Source: an uncultured Collinsella sp. | Lineage (GTDB): Bacteria; Actinomycetota; Coriobacteriia; Coriobacteriales; Coriobacteriaceae | Length of the DNA: 34,165 bases | Direction of reading: 5' to 3' | Assembly (NCBI GenBank): GCA_900541725.1 | Contig: UQLB01000023.1 | Coordinates: 1 to 34,165 of the forward strand | The notes under the pieces: generated by a model | What the model was told of the DNA's origin: nothing | The model's input: only the letters and a program-made list of their open reading frames with translations | Databases searched by the model: none | Position numbers and translations under genes: made by a program | Part shown: piece by piece, positions 23,831-30,611 of the stretch | Layout: every line of letters begins with the position of its first letter | How positions within the stretch are numbered: position 1 is the first letter of the stretch

Positions 23831-23897
23831 AGTTGCGGTGGAATAGTTCCTGTTCAAGGCCTTCAGCAGCAAAAACAGGAACTATTCCACCGCAACT
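23831..23897. repeat. Palindrome B2, upstream of GntR gene
   Basis: The arm starting AGTTGCGGTGGAATAGTTCC (23831-23854) is the exact complement of 23874-23897. Relative to B1 (22986-23050) the outer arm is conserved while the inner GGGACT becomes TTCCT, matched in the opposite arm. Confidence 0.75.
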
Positions 23898-23920
23898 ACA
23901 GCCAACGAGTTGTTGCTATT

Positions 23921-23936
23921 AGGTGAACGTTCACCT
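23921..23936. promoter_or_regulatory. Perfect 16-bp palindrome upstream of the membrane-protein promoter
   Basis: AGGTGAACGTTCACCT is a perfect palindrome 16 bp before the -35 region. With no loop it suits a dimeric regulator's operator better than a hairpin. The binding protein is unknown. Confidence 0.45.
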
Positions 23937-23952
23937 TTTTATTGTTTTTCTC

Positions 23953-24005
23953 TTCGCAAATAAAATCCCGTGCGTATACTTAGGCTCAAACGAAACCGAT
24001 TTCGT
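23953..24005 (+). promoter_or_regulatory. Promoter and LacI operator of the membrane-protein gene
   Basis: TTCGCA (23953-23958) and TATACT (23975-23980) are 16 bp apart. The operator ACGAAACCGATTTCGT (23990-24005) is identical to the one before kdgK (20611-20626) and sits at nearly the same distance from the -10, so one LacI repressor probably controls both promoters. Confidence 0.75.
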
Positions 24006-24008
24006 TGA

Positions 24009-24066
24009 GCGTGGGCAATAGGATGCTAAGACACACCCTACCATCTTGGCATCTTATCGCCCACGC
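24009..24066 (+). ncRNA. Leader hairpin with ACCCTACC loop, second copy
   Basis: GCGTGGGCAATAGGATGC (24009-24026) pairs with 24049-24066 over 18 positions with one mismatch and one wobble. The 22-nt loop matches the kdgK leader copy at 17 positions, including AAGA, ACCCTACC and TCTTG. It begins 3 nt after the LacI operator. Confidence 0.7.
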
Positions 24067-24087
24067 AATGCCATTTGCTTTCTTCCC

Positions 24088-24212
24088 GTCTCGTTGGACC
24101 TTTAGTCCCATTCCGGCACAGCGAGACACTTCCTAGACGACTGACCGTGGGGCCGGCTTTTCTGCTTTTGCAGCAGTGCCTCCGATAACCCTCTTTTGCC
24201 GGCCCGGGTCAG
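24088..24212 (+). ncRNA. Structured RNA element, copy 2 (before membrane-protein gene)
   Basis: P1 is GTCTCGTTG (24088-24096) with CAGCGAGAC (24119-24127) plus inner CC/GG; loop TTTAGTCCCATTCC. Its AGTC can pair with GACT (24139-24142). P2 is CTGACC (24141-24146) with GGTCAG (24207-24212). P3 is GGGCCGGC (24150-24157) with GCCGGCCC (24198-24205). P4 is CTGC (24162) with GCAG (24170-24173), followed after one base by AGTGCCTCCGATAACC (24175-24190). All four helices match copy 1 at 21850-21982 in position but not in sequence. It ends 33 nt before the start codon. Confidence 0.72.
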
Positions 24213-24245
24213 CTTTTTCACACAACCGAAAGGACGGGTAGCAAC

Positions 24246-24926
24246 ATGCGACCGCTCATCATCATGCATGGCGAGAACATCGACTGGTGCCATACCGTCA
24301 TCAGAATGCTGATGTATCTTGTGGGCGTTGCAGTACTGGCACTCGGTATGAGTCTCCAGACGGCATCCGGCCTGGGCGTCGCCGCGCTCACGTGCTTTGC
24401 CACAACCCTATCCATGCTCACTGGCAAGACGCTCGGCTTTTGGATCACCGCAACCTACGTCGCCTACATCGTGGCGCAATTAGCCATCTTGCGAAGCGAG
24501 TTCCAGCCGCGCATCCTGCTCGAGTTGTTCTTCTCAACGCTGATTGGCGGCTTGACCGACCTCTTCATGGCGGTCAACCCACTGCATCCCACGGCACTCC
24601 CCACACAGATTGCGACCATGCTGCTCTCCCTCGCTGTCACCGCATTTGGCGTAAGTCTCGTCGTCAACATGGGCGTTGTCCCCAACGCGCCCGACGGCTT
24701 GGTGCAAGTCATTGCCGAAAAGCTTAAACGCCGCTTTGGTGACGTAAAAGTCGTGTTTGACTGCTCACATGTCGCCGCCTCGCTCGCGTTGTCGCTGATC
24801 TTTATGTACAACCTGGGCGGCTTTGGCGTCACGACCGCCATCTCGGCACTGTTCCTGGGCCATGTCATCAACGTCGCCAACAAGCTGTTCGCCCAGCGCT
24901 TTATCCGCGCGGCATTCGGAAAATAG
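24246..24926 (+). CDS. YczE/YitT-like integral membrane protein
   Basis: A 226-residue protein with five or six hydrophobic segments. VGVAVLALGMSLQTASGLGV and AFGVSLVVNMGVVPNAPDGL resemble the YczE/YyaS/YitT family (DUF6198), whose function is poorly known. The ATG at 24246 follows GAAAGGACGG about 10 nt upstream. The transcript would start at the LacI-controlled promoter (23953-24005) and carry both the ACCCTACC hairpin and the structured RNA, as kdgK-eda does. Regulon membership suggests transport of a sugar acid or a product of KDG metabolism. That is inference only; no binding residues are known. Confidence 0.75.
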   Translation: MRPLIIMHGENIDWCHTVIRMLMYLVGVAVLALGMSLQTASGLGVAALTCFATTLSMLTGKTLGFWITATYVAYIVAQLAILRSEFQPRILLELFFSTLIGGLTDLFMAVNPLHPTALPTQIATMLLSLAVTAFGVSLVVNMGVVPNAPDGLVQVIAEKLKRRFGDVKVVFDCSHVAASLALSLIFMYNLGGFGVTTAISALFLGHVINVANKLFAQRFIRAAFGK

Positions 24927-24950
24927 CACCACCGCAAGAACCCGCGAACA

Positions 24951-25043
24951 GCGCTATACGTTGCTATATCTCACTATACTTTGCTATATCTTGCTATACT
25001 TTGCTATATCTTGCTATATCTTGCTATATCTTGCTATATCTTG
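24951..25043 (+). repeat. 10-bp tandem repeat array before an ATPase gene
   Basis: Eight consecutive 10-mers from 24961 to 25040: TTGCTATATC six times, TTGCTATACT once, and TCACTATACT once, with a diverged unit (GCGCTATACG) before them. The array ends 17 bp before the ATPase start codon. The period equals about one helical turn, so every unit faces the same side of the DNA. Several units contain -10-like TATACT or TATATC. Confidence 0.85.
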
Positions 25044-25059
25044 AGCAAAGGTGGCTCAC

Positions 25060-26151
25060 ATGCAAACAAACCCTTTTAAGCCCACAGCAGGTAAAACACC
25101 TCCCACGATTATCGGCCGCGAAGATGTGCTCGAAGAATTCAATGAGGGCCTCGTCAACGGGCCTGGTGCCCCGGGGCGCCTAATGCGCATAGCCGGCGTC
25201 CGTGGAACGGGCAAGACGGTCCTCCTTGACGAGTGCTCACGTTTGGCGCAAAGCCGTGGCTGGACGGTCATAAAAGAGGTCGCAACCGAGGGACTTTGCC
25301 AACGCATTCTCGAACAGCTGCAGCCCAAATTCCAGGCCAAACACGCCAGATTTGAGCCCACCGTAGCTGGCATATCCATCGGCAGCATAGACATTGAGCG
25401 AATCGGTCCATCGCTACGCGACGCCATGAGACAGACAATATCCAAGAATGAAAATGGCCTGCTCATCACTCTCGACGAGGTTCAAGACGCAGAGCTCGAT
25501 GAGGTCCGAACGCTCTCCATTGCGATTCAGCAGGTTATCGGCGAAGACCTTGATATAGCCTTTGTTTTTGCTGGGCTGCCTTCGATGATTGAAAGCATCA
25601 TCAACGGAAAGACACTTGCGTTTTTGCGCCGCGCCCTCCCCTTTGACCTGAAGGCTGTGGCAGTAACCGAAGTGTCGTACTCCCTCGAGGAAACCATTGA
25701 AGCGTCTGGCATGGAGTTGCAGCCAGGTATTGCCGGCCAACTTGCCGAGGCAACGCAGGGCTATCCTTTCATGATCCAACTCGTTGGATACTACGCATGG
25801 CAGTTGGCAAGACGCGCACATACAACGATTATTGGAGAAGAAGAAGCCGAGCGTGGCATTGCAACGGCACGCGAACGCTTCTGCGCCATGGTGATTGAGC
25901 CCGCGCTGCAGCGCATTCCGCCCACGTGCATCGCTTATCTGCTGAGCATGGCGTCTTTGGGGCAGACGAGCTCGACCAGCATGGTTGCCGATGCCCTAAA
26001 CAAAACGCCTCAACAGGTGAGTTCCGTCCGCAGCCGCCTGTTAAGAGAATCGATTATCGAGGCTCCCTCGTACGGCAAGGTCTCATTTGCCATCCCCTAC
26101 ATGCGCGACTACCTCTACGAGCACAAAGCCGAACTGGAAGTTGAACTGTAG
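25060..26151 (+). CDS. AAA/STAND-type ATP-binding protein with C-terminal winged helix
   Basis: A 363-residue P-loop ATPase of the Orc1/Cdc6-like or AAA_16 type. Walker A is GVRGTGKT (46-53) and Walker B is LLITLDEV (134-141). A sensor region (FVFAGLPSMIESI) follows, then a helical lid (about 215-265) and a C-terminal winged helix (MVADALNKTPQQVSSVRSRL, LLRESIIEAPSYGKVSFAIP). The ATG at 25060 has AAAGG 7 nt upstream; a GTG 9 nt earlier is too close to it. The 10-bp array lies directly upstream and may be its own binding site. Related proteins occur near mobile elements and defence loci; no function can be assigned. Confidence 0.78.
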   Translation: MQTNPFKPTAGKTPPTIIGREDVLEEFNEGLVNGPGAPGRLMRIAGVRGTGKTVLLDECSRLAQSRGWTVIKEVATEGLCQRILEQLQPKFQAKHARFEPTVAGISIGSIDIERIGPSLRDAMRQTISKNENGLLITLDEVQDAELDEVRTLSIAIQQVIGEDLDIAFVFAGLPSMIESIINGKTLAFLRRALPFDLKAVAVTEVSYSLEETIEASGMELQPGIAGQLAEATQGYPFMIQLVGYYAWQLARRAHTTIIGEEEAERGIATARERFCAMVIEPALQRIPPTCIAYLLSMASLGQTSSTSMVADALNKTPQQVSSVRSRLLRESIIEAPSYGKVSFAIPYMRDYLYEHKAELEVEL

Positions 26152-26170
26152 AAACGGCAACTGCCCTGCA

Positions 26171-26325
26171 AGACGAAAACCGTTTTCGTACGGATTAAAG
26201 CAGACGTAAACGATTTTCGTCTTGATTTGCGTACGGAATTAAGACGTAAATTGCGCTTTCGTACGCTTATTACCAGACGCAAATTGTTTTCGTCCGGCCA
26301 TGCGTCCCCAATCTAGACGAAAAGA
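26171..26325. repeat. Cluster of interspersed AGACGnAAA repeats
   Basis: AGACGnAAA recurs at 26171, 26202, 26242, 26275 and 26315. The first four are followed by TTTTCGT or CTTTCGT, and usually by GTACGG or GTCCGG. The first unit contains ACGAAAACCGTTTTCGT, a near-perfect palindrome. Intervals are 31, 40, 33 and 40 bp. They lie between the ATPase gene and the integrase remnant and overlap the open 3' end of the latter. They may be integrase arm sites or operators. Confidence 0.55.
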
Positions 26326-27593
26326 GCCCCGAGCTCGTATTGAACTGCATCCCAATTCTTGGACGGGCGCCGATGCCCTGATCTCTGCCATGTCGAGGTG
26401 CGAGATCAAATCCTTGGCGCGCTCGCCGGAGTGATATGCCTTGTTCGGCGCCACCTTCCTGTAGAGCTTCTTGAGCTTCGTCTTCCCCTTGTTGCCCGGC
26501 GGCATCTCCGTCTCAGGTGGCAGCCCTAGGAAGGACAGGACGCCGGGCAGGTCGCACAGCATCACGTCCTCGATGTCGGCCTTGGCCGCCAGGTCGACGA
26601 CTCTCTGCGCTGTCGGCGAGATGTTCGGGGTGCTGCTACCGCCCGCTGGTTCGGAAGCTGGTGGGCAGTAGCGGGCAGTAGCGGCAGTAGCGGTGTGGCT
26701 CGATAGGCCCGAATGTCCGTAAGGAAGGTGCTCGCTCTCATATGTGCTGATATGCCTCGCCTCGCGAACCTTGGGATGCTTCCTGAGGTAATCCCTCAAT
26801 TCGAGCCACTCTTTATGCTCATAACGCTTCGAAATCGTTTCCCCGTCGACAGTTTCCTTCACATAATGGTATGTTCGAACGCCTTCGAACTTGCCGAACC
26901 CGTTCTCGACGCTGAAGTTTCTGAACCAGCGCGAAAACCCATTCAGGTCCATGAAGTTGACTTGGGGATGCCTGTCTTTCGTTCGTTCGAATGAGTGGAC
27001 GAGCGGAGTGCCTTTGACTTGTTCCAGGCCGAAGGCTTCCATTTCGCGGGCCTGCTCCTTTTTCCAGAATTCGAGATACGACGTCAGCGTCTCGCTTATC
27101 GAGATCCTCCGCACGCTTTTCTTGCTTTTGGGCGAGCGAACGCTTCGATCGGCCGCGAACTGCTGCTCAATGAGGATGCTTCTGTTCTCGACGGAGACAT
27201 CGGACCACGTCATCCCGAGGGCTTCTGCCCTTCTCATGTCGGTGTCGAGCATGAGCATCACGCATGTGATGTGCGCGTCCGGTTCTCGATTGAGTAGGAT
27301 GTCGAGTAGGCGAGCGGCGTGATGGTTCCTTCGCGGTTGTCGTGGAACTTTTTTGCGTACGAGCCGACGGTGTCCCTCGATTTTTGGACGTAGGTGCCGC
27401 TGTTGAGTTCTGCCTTGTAGGCTTCGAGTGCGGCGTCGACCTCTCGGCTTTTGGTGGTATGTATGGTCTGCCACGGCGAATAGCGGTATTTGCCCGTGAC
27501 CGGATCCTTGCCGAGGCCGTGACGGTAGCGCCACGTGTATTTGTCGCGGCGTTGCTTCGTTCCTTTGCCTATGACGAGAGGTCGGTCGTTCAT
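26239..27593 (-). pseudogene. Tyrosine recombinase (integrase) remnant
   Basis: The first part (27593 to about 27310) encodes a normal integrase N-terminus: MNDRPLVIGKGTKQRRDKYT and SYAKKFHDNREGTITPLAYS. It then jumps frame and continues as RLLDILLNREPDAHITCVML and DTDMRRAEALGMTWSDVSVE, the start of the catalytic domain with its first Arg. The core-binding domain, normally about 100 residues, is missing, so the join combines deletion and frameshift near 27308-27316. The HxxR box and Tyr nucleophile are not found downstream. The rest is an unrecognised tail (VVDLAAKADIEDVMLCDLPG and beyond). Three copies of a 9-10-bp GGCAGTAGCG-type repeat lie at 26663-26693. The 3' limit is uncertain. Confidence 0.8.
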
Positions 27594-27666
27594 CGTGTTC
27601 CTTGCCTGAAGTGCCTGAGAATCGCGCTCGGTTGCGCGGAATGGCGCAAAGGGCTGGAGCGGGTGG

Positions 27667-27718
27667 GCATTACCCTTGGTGGTGGGCCCTGCGTGGGGTC
27701 ACACCCCAAGGGTAATGC
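27667..27718. repeat. Palindrome upstream of the integrase remnant
   Basis: GCATTACCCTTGG (27667-27679) and CCAAGGGTAATGC (27706-27718) are perfect inverted arms around a 26-nt loop. The element lies 74 bp before the integrase start, between it and the attachment-site scar. TGGGTCGAA occurs nearby three times: twice close together around 27747-27765 and once near 27836. Confidence 0.6.
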
Positions 27719-27874
27719 TCCGCCTGACCGCTTTCAAGCTCGTTGTGGGTCGAATTTGGGTCGAATTATTCCGCGTACTTTTCTTTCGTAAATCTATGAA
27801 AACATCAAATGACCTGGAGTTATATTGACTTCAATTTGGGTCGAAATGTCTGAATGAAACAACGTCGTAGCGAC

Positions 27875-27919
27875 CTCATAACCCGAAGGTCGGTTGTTCA
27901 AATCCGCCCCCCGCGACCA
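27875..27919 (+). pseudogene. 3' half of a tRNA-Met gene (probable attachment site scar)
   Basis: From the anticodon loop CTCATAA onward the sequence follows a tRNA-Met 3' half: CCCGAAGGTC, a T-loop TTCAAAT, and the end CCGCGACCA. The bases before it (GCGAC) do not complete the anticodon stem and no D-arm or acceptor 5' strand is present. The T-stem also has mismatches. This is the expected trace of a displaced tRNA 3' end at one edge of an element inserted in tRNA-Met. Confidence 0.72.
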
Positions 27920-27928
27920 TGAAACTTC

Positions 27929-27961
27929 AGGTCGGAAGCATAAAAGCTCCCGACCTTTTTC
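27929..27961 (+). terminator. Terminator downstream of the tRNA remnant
   Basis: AGGTCGG (27929-27935) pairs with CCGACCT (27950-27956), followed by a T run. It lies 9 nt after the CCA end, as for a former tRNA transcription unit. The bases from here to 28178 show no gene. Confidence 0.75.
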
Positions 27962-28178
27962 TTTGTCTAGGGGTTTCGGCATCTCTCGTTCTTTGGGTAC
28001 CTCGAGGCGGGCAATCAGATAGATGCTTACGAGTATCATAGGGTCTTTTTACGTCGCGGTCGTGTCTCGTACTGGTGCGCCGCTCTTTGTGGGACGTGTC
28101 ACTTTGCCATAGGTTGTCCGGCGGCGGGGCGCAGGTCGTTCCCCGTGGCGTCGCTCCTTTCGACGCTACGCTGCCTGG

Positions 28179-28487
28179 CTACTCGTTCCACTGGTGCTTT
28201 TTCATGTCGACGCAGCCGTTGTCTCGGAAGGCGACTCCTTCCTCCGTCAGTAGTGCTCGCTGGTCGGGGAAGTTTGGCGCGAGGCGTCCCGCGTGGTCGA
28301 CGACGCGGTGGCAGGGATAATCGCCGTAGCGATCCGCCTCGCTCAGCACCGCTCCGACCAGGCGAGAGTTTTTCTCCCTGCCGATGAGGCGCGCTATCTG
28401 ACCGTACGAGGCGACGCATCCCGCCGGAATCTCTGCCACGACGGAGAGAATCTCATAAACCAAATCTTCGTCCAGGACTTTTCCCAT
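28179..28487 (-). CDS. Short MGMT family protein (alkyltransferase-like)
   Basis: A 102-residue protein equal to the DNA-binding half of O6-methylguanine-DNA methyltransferase. It has VAEIPAGCVASYGQIARLIG (helix-turn-helix region), the Arg finger segment SRLVGAVL, and the active-site motif YPCHRVV with its Cys. Proteins of this length lack the N-terminal Ada/Ogt domain. Because PCHRV rather than PWHRV is present, alkyl transfer remains possible, unlike in typical alkyltransferase-like proteins. The ATG at 28487 has GGGAG 8 nt upstream. It is followed on the minus strand by non-coding DNA. Confidence 0.85.
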   Translation of the reverse strand: MGKVLDEDLVYEILSVVAEIPAGCVASYGQIARLIGREKNSRLVGAVLSEADRYGDYPCHRVVDHAGRLAPNFPDQRALLTEEGVAFRDNGCVDMKKHQWNE

Positions 28488-28661
28488 CGTATCGCTCCCG
28501 TGTTCGCTTTTGCCTTCGGGGGCGCGGCGCCGATCACCCGTGCTGCGATTTTCGCAGCTCCCCTTACCGACGCATCGAGGGAAAGCGCGTGCGTGTCAAG
28601 GTTGTCTGGTCCAGTTGCTGGCTCGATGCCTCGAGATGTTCGCCTCAAGTGCGACCTGCCC

Positions 28662-29168
28662 CTATTGGAAAAGGATGCCGAAGATGTATTTGGTGATGGC
28701 GGAGCGGCGGATGACCCCCACGAGTTTGCCCTCGTCATCAACCACAGGAAGCTTCTTGAACTTCTTCTTCGCCAGCAGCGCGGCGACGCGGGCGATGCTC
28801 TGCTCGGGACGGGCACACACTACCTGGCGCGTCGCGAAATCCATAACGCAGCGATCCTTCAGGTCTTCGATGCGCTGCTCAAGGCTCTGATCGTCGAAGT
28901 ACAGCATGGACGCGTCGCCGCCCGTGAAGATGGTGTGAGCGCGATGCTGCGCGATGGCTCCCATGACATCGCCGTCGGAGATGAACCCGACCACCTGGTT
29001 GCGCCCATCGATTACGGGCATGCTGCTCACCTCGTTTTCGGCGAGCATGCGCACCACGTCGGAAATCGTGCAATCCTGCGTGCAGGTGAACGGCTCTTCA
29101 ATCATGATGCTCGAAACGGGCGTCCCCTCGAGCTCGAGCGGGATGCGCTCGGACAGAATCTCGGACAT
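28662..29168 (-). CDS. Two-CBS-domain protein
   Basis: A 168-residue protein with tandem CBS domains: residues 15-75 (SDVVRMLAENEVSSMPVIDG, VVGFISDGDVMGAI) and 110-165 (SIARVAALLAKKKFKKLPVVD, LVGVIRRSAITKYIF). CBS pairs bind adenosyl nucleotides and regulate partner proteins. No enzyme or channel domain is attached. The ATG at 29168 lies 3 nt after the MFS transporter stop, with its GGAGG inside the end of that gene, so the two are cotranscribed. It may modulate the transporter, though nothing shows this directly. Confidence 0.88.
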   Translation of the reverse strand: MSEILSERIPLELEGTPVSSIMIEEPFTCTQDCTISDVVRMLAENEVSSMPVIDGRNQVVGFISDGDVMGAIAQHRAHTIFTGGDASMLYFDDQSLEQRIEDLKDRCVMDFATRQVVCARPEQSIARVAALLAKKKFKKLPVVDDEGKLVGVIRRSAITKYIFGILFQ

Positions 29169-29171
29169 CGC

Positions 29172-30611
29172 TTATGCCTCCTTCGTTTTCGGTGCGGTTT
29201 TCTTGGTGCGCACGCTGAATATGGCGCAGATAAGGGAAACGAGGCCGATTGCCGCGCACACCTTGTAAGCGACGCCCGCGCCCACGGCGGTGGCTACTTG
29301 GATGCTCGTATCGACGCCGGCCGACGCGGTGACGCTTGTCATGACCGTGATGATGAGCGCCGTGCACAAACCGCCGGCGACCTGGCGGCCGGTGTTCGCG
29401 ATGGCGTTGCCGTGGGCGATCATGTCATTTTTCAAGGCATTGACACCCCATGTGTTCACCGGCATGTTCGCGAGCGACTGGCCGGCGGACTGCAGCATGC
29501 AGAACAGCGCAACCACCAAGATGGGCGTGTTTACCGTCGAAAGCGAGAGCAGGAACAGGGCGCCGGTCATGAGGGCCAGGCCGACGATCGAGATGGCACG
29601 CGGACCGAACTTGTCGAACACCACGCCGGAGATAGGGCTGATGATGATGCCCACCGCCGCGGCGGGAAGCATGGCCATGCCAGTTTCGAAGGCCGAAGCG
29701 CCAAGCGAGGTTTGCAGCAGCAACGGCAACAGCGTGTTGGTGACCAGGCATGCGGCGTTGATGAGCGTGACGATGATGGCGGCCACGCGGAACTCGCGCG
29801 TCTTGAGCGTGCCCAGTTGAAGCAGCGGGTCCTCGATTTTGCCCTGGCGTACGACGAACAGCACCAAGCACACGACACCCGCGACGATCGAGCCGAGCAC
29901 CACGGGGTTGCCCCAACCCATCGACGAGGCGCTCGAGAACCCGTAGAGAAGTCCGCCGAAGGCGATGGTGGAGAGGACGACCGAGGGCAGGTCGAGCTTG
30001 GGGTTCTTCAGCTCGCCCACGTTTTTCAGCATGAACACGCCCAGCACCAGCACGAGAATTGCGAGGGGGACGATGGCGCCGATCATGGTGCGCCAGCCGT
30101 ACGTGTCGATCACCGCACCGCCTACGACGGGGCCGACCGCGGGACCCGCCGACATGACGATGCCCGCCATGCCCATAGCCGTTCCTCGTTTCTCGACGGG
30201 GAACACCAGCATGGGAACCACCGAGACAAGCGGCATGAGCACGCCTGAGCCCGCCGCTTGCAACACGCGACCGATGATGAGGAACAGGAAATCAGGGGCT
30301 GCGGCGCACAGCAGCGTGCCCAGCGCGAACACCAGCGTCGCCCCGAAGAATAGCGCGCGGGTGCTGAACTTGTCGATAAGGAACGCCGAAACGGGGACCA
30401 TGATGCCGCTCACCAGCGGGTATATGGACATGATCCACTGGGCAGTCGAGGCATCGATGGCGAAATCGGACATGATGACCGGCAGCGCAGGCGACATCAC
30501 CGTTTGGTTCAGTAGCGCCAAGAAGGCACCCAGGACGACGACCGCGACGATGCGGATCTGGGTACCGGTAATGCGCCCATTGGCGGGCGCGACCGTACAA
30601 TTATCAGACAT
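29172..30611 (-). CDS. MFS transporter, DHA2 (EmrB/QacA-like) family
   Basis: A 479-residue protein with about 14 hydrophobic segments. LALLNQTVMSPALPVIMSDF is motif D1 in the first helix of the DHA2 family, and AGPAVGPVVGGAVIDTYGWR is antiporter motif C. Such proteins use the proton gradient to export drugs across the cytoplasmic membrane. The ATG at 30611 has AAGGAAGC 5 nt upstream. A CBS protein gene follows. The inverted repeat ATGCACG/CGTGCAT (30674-30694) upstream may be an operator. The substrate is unknown. Confidence 0.9.
   Translation of the reverse strand: MSDNCTVAPANGRITGTQIRIVAVVVLGAFLALLNQTVMSPALPVIMSDFAIDASTAQWIMSIYPLVSGIMVPVSAFLIDKFSTRALFFGATLVFALGTLLCAAAPDFLFLIIGRVLQAAGSGVLMPLVSVVPMLVFPVEKRGTAMGMAGIVMSAGPAVGPVVGGAVIDTYGWRTMIGAIVPLAILVLVLGVFMLKNVGELKNPKLDLPSVVLSTIAFGGLLYGFSSASSMGWGNPVVLGSIVAGVVCLVLFVVRQGKIEDPLLQLGTLKTREFRVAAIIVTLINAACLVTNTLLPLLLQTSLGASAFETGMAMLPAAAVGIIISPISGVVFDKFGPRAISIVGLALMTGALFLLSLSTVNTPILVVALFCMLQSAGQSLANMPVNTWGVNALKNDMIAHGNAIANTGRQVAGGLCTALIITVMTSVTASAGVDTSIQVATAVGAGVAYKVCAAIGLVSLICAIFSVRTKKTAPKTKEA

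Noticed and set aside
21850..24212. A known riboswitch class (TPP, SAM, cobalamin, ZTP, guanidine, T-box, fluoride)
   Set aside because: None of the consensus motifs I know for these classes is present, for example no T-box AGGGUGGNACCGCG and no TPP CUGAGA. A database search is still needed.
24951..25043. CRISPR array
   Set aside because: Units are only 10 bp, contiguous and without spacers, and no cas genes are present. A tandem binding-site array fits better.
26171..26325. CRISPR-like interspersed repeats
   Set aside because: Repeats are short and diverged, spacing is irregular (31-40 bp), and the sequences between them resemble each other.
27850..27919. Functional tRNA-Met gene
   Set aside because: Only the part from the anticodon loop onward matches. 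The anticodon stem does not pair and no D-arm or 5' acceptor strand exists.
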